This document shows positions 1 through 5,642 of a DNA stretch of 13,351 bases, piece after piece. Positions within the stretch are counted from its first letter, which is position 1; each line of letters begins with the position of its first letter. The translations under genes were made by a program, and so were the position numbers. Below the pieces are notes generated by a model. That model did no database searches. It saw only the letters and a list, made by a program, of their open reading frames with translations, and was not told where the DNA came from. Source of the DNA: an uncultured Blautia sp. (GTDB lineage Bacteria; Bacillota; Clostridia; Lachnospirales; Lachnospiraceae); the NCBI GenBank assembly GCA_900541345.1, contig UQJE01000067.1, positions 1 to 13,351 of the forward strand. The letters are read 5' to 3'.

Positions 1-872
1 TCGGGATCTGCGTTTCGGCTGTGAAGAACTTCTTTTGCAATGCGGATCTGCTGCTCGTACTGTTTGTTGGAGTTTGAGTGGTTGGTATCTACAATAACAG
101 CTGGATTTTTCAGATCTCTTTCCTGATATTTTTCAAGAAGAAGGCGAAGATCTTCATAGTGGTAGTTTGGAATCGCTTCTCCATGTTTATTTACGGCACC
201 GCGAAGAATGGTATGCGCAAGATCATTTCCGCTTGTTTTTACTTCCCAGCTTCTGTAAATAAAATGGTGACTTCCCTGAGCCGCCGTTACGGAATTAAGC
301 ATGACGCTGAAGTCGCCGCTTGTAGGATTTTTCATTCCAGCGGGAATATCCATGCCGCTTACTGTAAGGCGGTGCTGCTGGTCTTCAACGGAACGGGCGC
401 CTACTGCCACATAAGACAAAATATCGGAAAGGTAGCGCCAGTTTTCCGGATAAAGCATTTCGTCTGCGCAGGTAAAGCCGCTTTCTTTGATGGCGCGTAT
501 ATGCATTTTTCGTATGGCAACAAGTCCTGCCAGCATGTCGGGTTTCTTTTCCGGGTCGGGCTGATGTACCATTCCTTTATAGCCTTCTCCTGTTGTGCGC
601 GGCTTATTTGTGTAAACACGGGGAATAATGATTACTTTATCTTTGATTTTTTCCTGGACTCTGCGAAGTCTTAACAGATAATCGCAGACTGCGTCTTCGT
701 TATCAGCGGAGCAAGGTCCGATGATTGCCAGAAATTTATCGGATTTTCCAGTGAAAACATCGCGGATTTCCTCGTCTCTTTGCATTTTTAATGCCTGAAT
801 CTCTGCGTCGATGGGATATAGGCTGCGGATTTCTTCAGGTGTAGGTAATTTTTTTAAAAATTCAAATCCCAT
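1..872 (-). CDS. aroF: 3-deoxy-7-phosphoheptulonate (DAHP) synthase, type I, 3' end cut by window edge
   Basis: Condenses phosphoenolpyruvate and erythrose 4-phosphate to DAHP, the first step of the shikimate pathway, in the cytoplasm. The visible 290 codons start with MGFEFLKKLPTPEEIRSLYP. Family motifs read directly: IGPCSADN (51-58; Cys54 is the expected metal-ligand cysteine), TNKPRTTGEGYKG (88-100, PEP/E4P binding Arg and Lys), GARSVEDQQHR (158-168), TSGNDLAHTILRG (213-225) and VDTNHSNSNKQ (261-271; His265 a metal ligand). About 50 C-terminal residues lie beyond the left edge (family about 340-350 aa). The start is set by AAAGGAG a few bases upstream. No N-terminal chorismate mutase or ACT domain is present, so feedback control by one aromatic amino acid, as in AroF/G/H, is possible, but I cannot tell which one. 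It has its own promoter 37 bp upstream and is probably transcribed independently of the flippase gene before it. The family call is secure; the F/G/H letter is not. Confidence 0.93.
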   Translation of the reverse strand, partial: MGFEFLKKLPTPEEIRSLYPIDAEIQALKMQRDEEIRDVFTGKSDKFLAIIGPCSADNEDAVCDYLLRLRRVQEKIKDKVIIIPRVYTNKPRTTGEGYKGMVHQPDPEKKPDMLAGLVAIRKMHIRAIKESGFTCADEMLYPENWRYLSDILSYVAVGARSVEDQQHRLTVSGMDIPAGMKNPTSGDFSVMLNSVTAAQGSHHFIYRSWEVKTSGNDLAHTILRGAVNKHGEAIPNYHYEDLRLLLEKYQERDLKNPAVIVDTNHSNSNKQYEQQIRIAKEVLHSRNADP

Positions 873-909
873 ATTTTTCTCCTTTGCAAAACCTTTCTTT
901 TTCGGCAAT

Positions 910-938
910 ATTATAAACGATTCCTTTTCTGTTGTCGA
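910..938 (-). promoter_or_regulatory. Sigma-A promoter of the DAHP synthase gene
   Basis: On the minus strand, TCGACA (933-938, 5 of 6 to TTGACA) is separated by exactly 17 bp from a perfect TATAAT (910-915). The expected transcript starts about 30 nt before the ATG, leaving no room for a T-box or other leader riboswitch. The promoter begins only about 13 bp after the stop codon of the upstream flippase gene. Not experimentally known. Confidence 0.75.
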
Positions 939-950
939 TAGGAAAATGTG

Positions 951-2261
951 CTAAAGGATTTTACGGAAAGTAAAAAAGTAAAGAAAAGTCCGTGTAAGCT
1001 CGCTGATGAGAATACCGTAAATATATCCCCTCATTCCAAGAACAGGTATGAAAAATATTACAAAAAGAAGTCGAATAAGGATTCCTGTAATGCTGTAAAA
1101 AAGACAGAGACCAGATTTTCCTATGCCGTTTAAAATGCTGGAAAGAGCAGTGTTTAAATATAAAAAAGGACACATAAACGACATAGACTGTATGTAGATT
1201 CCGGCAGACGAATTTTTGAAGAGAAGAATACCGGCCTGTTTTCCAAAAATAAGAAAAAGAAGAGAGAAAAAAGAGCCCAGAACAAGACAGTACAGGAATG
1301 CTTTTTTTACGACTTCACGAATACGGCTGGAATGTCCAAGTGCCTGAAGCTCTGCTACAGAGGGCATAAGAAGAACAGAGGCAGAGTTTGTAACAGCAGA
1401 TGGGAAAAGAATCAGAGGAAGCGCCATTCCGGTAAAAATACCATATAGTTCAAGCGCATTTTCTTTTGGAAAACCGCAGGAAAGGAGCATTTGGGGAATC
1501 AATATCGTTTCGATCCCTCCGAGGATAGTGAGGAGTACACGGTTTATGGTAAGGGGAAGGGAGGTTTCTGTAAGTTCTCTGAAAATGGGACGTATATTTT
1601 TAACGGAAAAAAGAGGTTTTGTACATTGCTGAAAATGAAAGGAAAGAGCCAGAAGAAGAGCCAGGGAGGCTGCAATTTCACTTGCGAGAGCACCGCTTGC
1701 TGCAATGGCAGGTGTGACATCTTTTCTTTCAGCAGTTAAAATCAGATACAGGATATAGGTACTTCCTATACGTACGGTCTGTTCCAGAAGCTGAACGACT
1801 GAGGGCAGGATAGTTTGTTTGCGGGCGAAATAATAGCTGTTTGCACAGGTGTGCAGGGTACTTAACGGAAATGTAAAGGAAAGAATTTTAAGAAGGGGAA
1901 GCGTACGTTCTTCTTTTAAAATTTCAAGGGCGAAAAAATCTGCATTCAGATATAGAAGAGCGGCGCATAAAAAGGAGAGTGCCAGAGCAGTTCCCGTACC
2001 AAGAAAAAAACACTGCCTTGCCCCCTTTTCCTTTTTTAAGGCAATTCGGGAGGCAGTGAGACGGGATATGGCAGTCTGGACACCGGAGGCAGATACAGCC
2101 AGGGCAAGCGTCTGTACAGGCATAGTAAGCTGAACAATGCCGAGTCCCTCTGCACCAATAGAATGCGACAGGAATATTCTATAGAAGAAACCTAAAATTC
2201 GGCTTAAAAAACCGGTGCAGGTAAGAACAAAAGTTCCGAGAAGAAAGCGTTTTTTAGACAT
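951..2261 (-). CDS. spoVB: SpoVB-like MOP-superfamily lipid/oligosaccharide flippase
   Basis: A 436-residue, strongly hydrophobic protein with about 12 predicted membrane segments and almost no soluble domains. The N-terminus MSKKRFLLGTFVLTCTGFLS followed by SRILGFFYRIFL (20-31) and GAEGLGIVQLTMP (36-48) is the signature of the SpoVB / polysaccharide-biosynthesis branch of the MOP (MATE/MurJ) exporters. Further typical stretches are FPSAVTNSASVLLMPSVAE in the middle and LGMRGYIYGILISE near the end. Members flip lipid-linked sugars across the membrane; B. subtilis SpoVB is needed for the spore cortex. At 436 aa it is shorter than B. subtilis SpoVB (about 518 aa), so it may be a vegetative paralogue rather than the sporulation protein. 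The start at 2261 has AGGAG 5 nt upstream. An in-frame ATG at 2360 lacks a ribosome binding site and would add a non-conserved stretch. The gene is divergent from iscR. No clear terminator follows it. Confidence 0.75.
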   Translation of the reverse strand: MSKKRFLLGTFVLTCTGFLSRILGFFYRIFLSHSIGAEGLGIVQLTMPVQTLALAVSASGVQTAISRLTASRIALKKEKGARQCFFLGTGTALALSFLCAALLYLNADFFALEILKEERTLPLLKILSFTFPLSTLHTCANSYYFARKQTILPSVVQLLEQTVRIGSTYILYLILTAERKDVTPAIAASGALASEIAASLALLLALSFHFQQCTKPLFSVKNIRPIFRELTETSLPLTINRVLLTILGGIETILIPQMLLSCGFPKENALELYGIFTGMALPLILFPSAVTNSASVLLMPSVAELQALGHSSRIREVVKKAFLYCLVLGSFFSLLFLIFGKQAGILLFKNSSAGIYIQSMSFMCPFLYLNTALSSILNGIGKSGLCLFYSITGILIRLLFVIFFIPVLGMRGYIYGILISELTRTFLYFFTFRKIL

Positions 2262-2307
2262 AAAGGCTCCTGTTTTCCTTTTTGTCAAATATATGCAGAG
2301 AATTGCC

Positions 2308-2336
2308 TTGACAGAACAGGAGAATTCTGTTAGAGT
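2308..2336 (+). promoter_or_regulatory. Sigma-A promoter of the iscR-nifS-nifU-mnmA operon
   Basis: A perfect TTGACA (2308-2313) is followed after 17 bp by TAGAGT (2331-2336, 4 of 6 to TATAAT). The expected start lies near 2343, about 40 nt before the iscR ATG. It lies in the 123-bp region shared with the divergent flippase gene, for which I find no convincing promoter. IscR-type regulators normally control their own operon, so this is the expected site of autoregulation. Confidence 0.65.
2315..2331. promoter_or_regulatory. Candidate operator: inverted repeat inside the iscR promoter
   Basis: AACAG and CTGTT form a perfect 5-bp inverted repeat around GAGAATT, filling the spacer between the -35 and -10 elements. 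Binding there would block RNA polymerase. The position fits a repressor operator for the Rrf2 protein encoded just downstream. The arms are short and I cannot match them to a known IscR consensus, so the link to IscR is inference. Confidence 0.35.
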
Positions 2337-2384
2337 AAACATGAAATCCGAGGGAAACACTGGGAATTAAAAAGAGGTGAGAAC

Positions 2385-2837
2385 ATGAAGCTTTCAACGA
2401 GAGCGAGATACGGACTTCGTGCGTTGATTGATTTGGGATTATATAGTGAGACAGAGGCTGTTTCCATACAGAGCATAGCCACAAGACAAAATATTTCCGT
2501 AAGCTATCTGGAACAGCTCATGGCTCTTTTGAAAAAGGCAGGTCTTGTAAAAAGTATCCGAGGAGCAGGAGGCGGTTACCGTCTCGGAAAACCGGCACAG
2601 GAGATTTCCGTAGGAGAGATTCTCCGCATTCTGGAAGGCGGTCTTGAGGCAGTGAAATGTCCGGGAAACGAGGAGGACGGAGGCTGTCAGGACGCAGATT
2701 TTTGTGTTGCAAAATATGTGTGGAAGCGCATTAACGACAGCATCACAGATGCAGTGGACCACCTGACTCTGGGAGAACTTCTGGAGGAAAGTCACAGAAT
2801 ACAGGATAAAAAGAAGAAACAGGACGCCATTATATAA
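2385..2837 (+). CDS. iscR: Rrf2-family regulator, IscR type (Fe-S responsive)
   Basis: A 150-residue Rrf2 protein. The N-terminal winged helix begins MKLSTRARYGLRALIDLGLY, with the recognition segment IATRQNISVSYLEQLMALLKKAGLVKS (31-57) and the wing SIRGAGGGYRLGK (57-69). Three cysteines follow: Cys92, Cys101 and Cys107. In E. coli IscR the equivalent cysteines (92, 98, 104) bind a [2Fe-2S] cluster with His107. Here the spacing is CX8CX5C and the residue three after the last Cys is Lys110, so the fourth ligand must differ. The role is to sense Fe-S status and repress the Fe-S assembly genes, as studied for IscR in Firmicutes. CymR-type Rrf2 proteins lack this cysteine set, and the downstream nifS-nifU context favours IscR. 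AGAGGTGAG precedes the ATG. It is the first gene of the operon. Confidence 0.85.
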   Translation: MKLSTRARYGLRALIDLGLYSETEAVSIQSIATRQNISVSYLEQLMALLKKAGLVKSIRGAGGGYRLGKPAQEISVGEILRILEGGLEAVKCPGNEEDGGCQDADFCVAKYVWKRINDSITDAVDHLTLGELLEESHRIQDKKKKQDAII

Positions 2838-2842
2838 GGAGG
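2836..2842 (+). promoter_or_regulatory. Ribosome binding site that decides the nifS start
   Basis: AAGGAGG overlaps the iscR stop codon. Three in-frame ATGs follow, at 2843, 2852 and 2861. The first directly abuts the site (0 nt) and the third is 18 nt away. Only 2852, with 9 nt spacing, is well placed. Confidence 0.7.
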
Positions 2843-2851
2843 ATGCAAAAA

Positions 2852-4036
2852 ATGGGTAAAATGATATATCTTGATAACGCAGCTACAACAAAAACAGCAC
2901 CGGAAGTAGTAGATGCAATGCTTCCATATTTTACGGAGCTGTACGGAAATCCTTCCAGCGTATATGATTTTGCAGGGAAAACAAAAGAAGCAGTAAATGC
3001 GTCAAGACAGCAGATTGCAGATGCGATTGGAGCAAAAAAAGAAGAAATTTATTTCACAGCAGGTGGTTCAGAATCTGATAACTGGGCATTAAAAGCAGCG
3101 TTTGAGGCTTATAAAACAAAGGGAAATCACATTATTACAACAAAAATCGAGCACCATGCAATTCTCCATGCCTGTCAGTATCTGGAAAAGGAGAGAGGGG
3201 CAAAAGTCACATATCTGGACGTAGATGAAAATGGAAGAATAAGAATTGAAGATCTGGAGAAAGCAATCACACCGGAAACGATTCTCATTTCTGTCATGTT
3301 TGCAAATAATGAGATTGGAACAATAGAGCCTGTGAAAGAAATTGGAATGGTTGCAAGAGAACATGGGATTCTTTTTCACACAGACGCTGTGCAGGCGTTC
3401 TGCCAGATGCCTATAGACGTAGATGAACTGGGAATTGATATGTTGAGTTCCAGTGCCCATAAGATAAACGGGCCAAAGGGAATTGGTTTCCTGTATATTC
3501 GAAAAGGTGTAAAGATACGCTCTTTTGTCCACGGAGGCGCACAGGAAAGAAAACGCCGTGCAGGAACAGAAAATGTTCCGGGAATTGTAGGATACGGAAA
3601 AGCGGTGGAAAGAGCGGTTTCTACAATGAAAGAAAGAACAGAGAAAGAGACAGAGCTCCGTGACTATATGATCAGCCGTATTGAGAAGGAAATCCCATAT
3701 GTGCGCGTAAACGGTCATAGAGAAATGCGTCTTCCTAATAATGTAAATGTAAGTTTTCAGTTTATAGAGGGAGAATCCCTTCTTCTTATGCTGGATAATT
3801 ACGGAATCTGCGCTTCCAGCGGTTCCGCCTGTACATCAGGTTCTCTGGATCCGTCTCATGTGCTTCTCGCAATTGGGCTTCCACATGAGATTGCGCATGG
3901 CTCTCTCAGAATGACTTTAAGCGAGGAGACAACAAAAGAAGATATTGATTTTACAGTAGATCGTTTAAAAGAAATTGTACAGAATCTTCGAAATATGTCC
4001 CCATTGTATGAAGATTTTATTAAAAAACAGAAATAA
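2852..4036 (+). CDS. nifS: Cysteine desulfurase NifS/IscS
   Basis: PLP enzyme that takes sulfur from L-cysteine as a protein-bound persulfide and passes it to NifU for Fe-S assembly and to MnmA for tRNA thiolation. The 394-residue chain has the expected class V aminotransferase layout: YLDNAATT (6-13), TAGGSESDN (69-77, phosphate binding), IEHHAI (99-104, His stacking on PLP), HTDAVQ (176-181), SSAHKINGPKG (200-210, Lys204 forming the Schiff base) and SSGSACTSG (322-330, Cys327 carrying the persulfide). The extended SSGSACTS loop marks the group I (IscS/NifS) type rather than SufS. It is translationally tight to iscR, with its ribosome binding site overlapping the iscR stop. 'NifS' here is the clostridial family name and does not imply nitrogen fixation; no nif genes are in the window. 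Confidence 0.93.
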   Translation: MGKMIYLDNAATTKTAPEVVDAMLPYFTELYGNPSSVYDFAGKTKEAVNASRQQIADAIGAKKEEIYFTAGGSESDNWALKAAFEAYKTKGNHIITTKIEHHAILHACQYLEKERGAKVTYLDVDENGRIRIEDLEKAITPETILISVMFANNEIGTIEPVKEIGMVAREHGILFHTDAVQAFCQMPIDVDELGIDMLSSSAHKINGPKGIGFLYIRKGVKIRSFVHGGAQERKRRAGTENVPGIVGYGKAVERAVSTMKERTEKETELRDYMISRIEKEIPYVRVNGHREMRLPNNVNVSFQFIEGESLLLMLDNYGICASSGSACTSGSLDPSHVLLAIGLPHEIAHGSLRMTLSEETTKEDIDFTVDRLKEIVQNLRNMSPLYEDFIKKQK

Positions 4037-4067
4037 TTATAAAAGCACTTGTCAGGAGGAAAAAAAG

Positions 4068-4511
4068 ATGTATAGTGAAAAAGTAATGGACCATTTCCAG
4101 AATCCACGTAATGTTGGAGAAATTGAAAATGCAAGCGGTGTAGGCACAGTAGGAAACGCAAAATGCGGTGATATTATGCGTATTTTTCTGGATATAGATG
4201 ATGAGACAAAAGTGATTAAAGACTGCAAGTTTAAAACCTTCGGGTGCGGAGCAGCTGTTGCAACAAGCAGTATGGCAACAGAGCTTGTAAAAGGAAAGAC
4301 TATTGAGGAGGCTTTAAAGGTAACAAATAAGGCTGTAATGGAAGCATTGGACGGACTGCCGCCTGTAAAGGTGCACTGTTCTCTTCTTGCGGAAGAAGCC
4401 ATTCATGCAGCTTTATGGGATTATGCAGAGAAGCATGATATGAAAATCGAAGGACTTTCAAAACCGAAATCTGATATTCATGAAGACGAAGAGGACGAGG
4501 AAGAATATTAA
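4068..4511 (+). CDS. nifU: Fe-S cluster scaffold NifU/IscU, clostridial type
   Basis: Scaffold on which [2Fe-2S]/[4Fe-4S] clusters are built from NifS-derived sulfur. The 147-residue, single-domain IscU-like protein starts MYSEKVMDHFQNPRNVG. It shows the three cluster-binding cysteines: Cys33 in NAKCGD (with Asp35), Cys60 in FGCGAAVATSS and Cys104 in VHCSLLAEEAI. An LPPVK motif (97-101) just before Cys104 matches the segment bound by the HscA chaperone in E. coli IscU, although no hscA/hscB is nearby. The C-terminus is a short acidic tail (about 136-147, mostly Asp/Glu). The start at 4068 has AGGAGG 8 nt upstream; an in-frame upstream ATG at 3975 lies within nifS and is disfavoured. It overlaps the mnmA start codon by one base. 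Confidence 0.93.
   Translation: MYSEKVMDHFQNPRNVGEIENASGVGTVGNAKCGDIMRIFLDIDDETKVIKDCKFKTFGCGAAVATSSMATELVKGKTIEEALKVTNKAVMEALDGLPPVKVHCSLLAEEAIHAALWDYAEKHDMKIEGLSKPKSDIHEDEEDEEEY
4497..4503 (+). promoter_or_regulatory. mnmA ribosome binding site embedded in the nifU acidic tail
   Basis: GAGGAAG within the Glu/Asp codons at the nifU 3' end lies 7 nt before the mnmA ATG. With the TAATG stop/start overlap at 4509-4513, this indicates translational coupling of mnmA to nifU. The purine-rich Asp/Glu codons serve both as protein tail and as Shine-Dalgarno sequence. Confidence 0.55.
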
Positions 4512-5572
4512 TGGATAAGAAGAAAATAATCGTAGGTCTTTCAGGAGGAGTGGACTCCTCTGTGACAGCTTATCTCCTGAAAGAACAGGGATATGACGTG
4601 ATCGGTGTGACAATGGTAAATTTTCGCGATGGAAACGCAGGGGAAAAAATAGCCGGAGATGCAAGAAATGTTGCTGATTTTCTGGGGATTCCTCACCATG
4701 TAGTGGATTTTTGCTCACAGTTTAAAGAGACAGTCATTGATTATTTTACAAAAGAATATTTTTCCGGGCGAACTCCGAATCCATGTGTTGTCTGCAATCG
4801 TTATATTAAATGGAAGGCAATGATGGAGCAGGGAGAAAAGCTGGGGGCACAGTATATTGCAACTGGTCATTACGCGCAGGTTGCAGAGCTTCCAAATGGA
4901 AGATTTTCTCTTAAATGCTCCGTTACCGCGGCAAAGGATCAGACATATGCGCTTTACGGACTGACACAGGAGCAGCTTTCTCGTACAGTTATGCCTCTGG
5001 GTGCTTATACAAAGGACCAGATTCGGGAAATTGCAGGGAAGATTGAACTTCCTGTTGCAGAAAAACCGGACAGTATGGAAATTTGTTTCATTCCGGATCA
5101 GGATTATGCAGGATATATTGAAAAAACTACGGGAATCCACGTTCCAAAAGGAAATTATGTGAATCAGGCAGGTGAGATCCTGGGACAGCATAAAGGAATT
5201 ATTCATTATACCATAGGGCAGAGAAAGGGATTGAACCTTGCAATGGGACGTCCTGTGTTTGTGACAGAAATCCGTCCGGAAACAAATGAAGTTGTTATAG
5301 GAGAGAATGAAGATGTATTTGCGAAAACTCTCCGTTGCAGTCAGTTAAATGCTATGGCTGTTCTTGCTTTTAAAAGCGGTATGGAAGTGTTTGCCAAAAT
5401 CCGCTATAACCATAAGGGCGCACCGGCAGTAATAAAGTCTGTAGATGATGACTCTCTGCTTCTTGAATTTGAAGAACCGCAGAGAGCAGTCACCCCGGGA
5501 CAGGCAGTCGTGTTTTACCACGATGATTATGTTCTGGGAGGAGGAATTATTGACGGACCGGTACGGGAATAA
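4511..5572 (+). CDS. mnmA: tRNA-specific 2-thiouridylase MnmA
   Basis: Adenylates U34 of tRNA(Lys/Glu/Gln) and replaces its 2-oxygen with sulfur, supporting accurate decoding. The 353-residue protein has the PP-loop LSGGVDSS (10-17) for ATP, TPNPCVVCNRYIK (88-100) with Cys95 at the position of E. coli Cys102, TGHYAQV (118-124), and SMEICFIP (188-195), where Cys192 corresponds to the persulfide-accepting E. coli Cys199. IHYTIGQRKGL (231-241) lies in the central domain and a beta-barrel tRNA-binding domain completes the C-terminus. The E. coli Asp99 position is Cys92 here, giving two cysteines three apart. Placement directly behind nifS-nifU, with a one-base overlap, fits direct use of NifS sulfur. 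E. coli needs the TusABCDE relay, but none is present here, so direct transfer from NifS as in B. subtilis YrvO-MnmA is likely. Confidence 0.95.
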   Translation: MDKKKIIVGLSGGVDSSVTAYLLKEQGYDVIGVTMVNFRDGNAGEKIAGDARNVADFLGIPHHVVDFCSQFKETVIDYFTKEYFSGRTPNPCVVCNRYIKWKAMMEQGEKLGAQYIATGHYAQVAELPNGRFSLKCSVTAAKDQTYALYGLTQEQLSRTVMPLGAYTKDQIREIAGKIELPVAEKPDSMEICFIPDQDYAGYIEKTTGIHVPKGNYVNQAGEILGQHKGIIHYTIGQRKGLNLAMGRPVFVTEIRPETNEVVIGENEDVFAKTLRCSQLNAMAVLAFKSGMEVFAKIRYNHKGAPAVIKSVDDDSLLLEFEEPQRAVTPGQAVVFYHDDYVLGGGIIDGPVRE

Positions 5573-5619
5573 AGCCGAAAGGCTTGCATAAAATTGGGCG
5601 GATGTATTTACATCTGCCC
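5572..5619 (+). repeat. Two tandem hairpins between mnmA and the P-type ATPase gene
   Basis: The first hairpin, AAGCC-gaaa-GGCTT (5572-5585), has a GNRA tetraloop and begins at the last base of the mnmA stop codon. The second is a 10-bp stem with one G-U pair, GGGCGGATGT / ACATCTGCCC (5596-5605 and 5610-5619), around a 4-nt loop. Neither is followed by a T-run, so they are not standard terminators on the plus strand. They could stabilise the upstream mRNA end, slow readthrough into the ATPase gene, or be a processing point. I see no match to a metal riboswitch class. Confidence 0.55.
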
Positions 5620-5631
5620 TGAATGCGTTGC

Positions 5632-5637
5632 AGGAGG
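5632..5637 (+). promoter_or_regulatory. Ribosome binding site that decides the ATPase start
   Basis: AGGAGG sits 5 nt before the ATG at 5643. An in-frame TTG at 5628 could be read as an earlier start, but it lies upstream of this site and would translate the Shine-Dalgarno itself. Start 5643 is therefore preferred. Confidence 0.75.
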
Positions 5638-5642
5638 AGAAA

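Noticed and set aside
78..674. Open frame of 198 codons on the plus strand
   Set aside because: It is antisense to the DAHP synthase, which has all family motifs. The translation resembles no family and lacks a ribosome binding site.
2288..2295. CATATATT on the minus strand as a sporulation sigma-E -10 for the flippase gene
   Set aside because: It matches the -10 well, but I find no ATA-type -35 at 16-18 bp, and such AT-rich octamers are common.
2262..2360. Upstream extension of the flippase to an ATG at 2360
   Set aside because: No ribosome binding site precedes it, the added residues are not family-like, and it would run through the iscR promoter. ATG 2261 has AGGAG.
5573..5642. Metal riboswitch before the cation ATPase
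   Set aside because: The gap is only 70 nt with two simple hairpins and lacks the conserved junctions of yybP-ykoY or NiCo classes.
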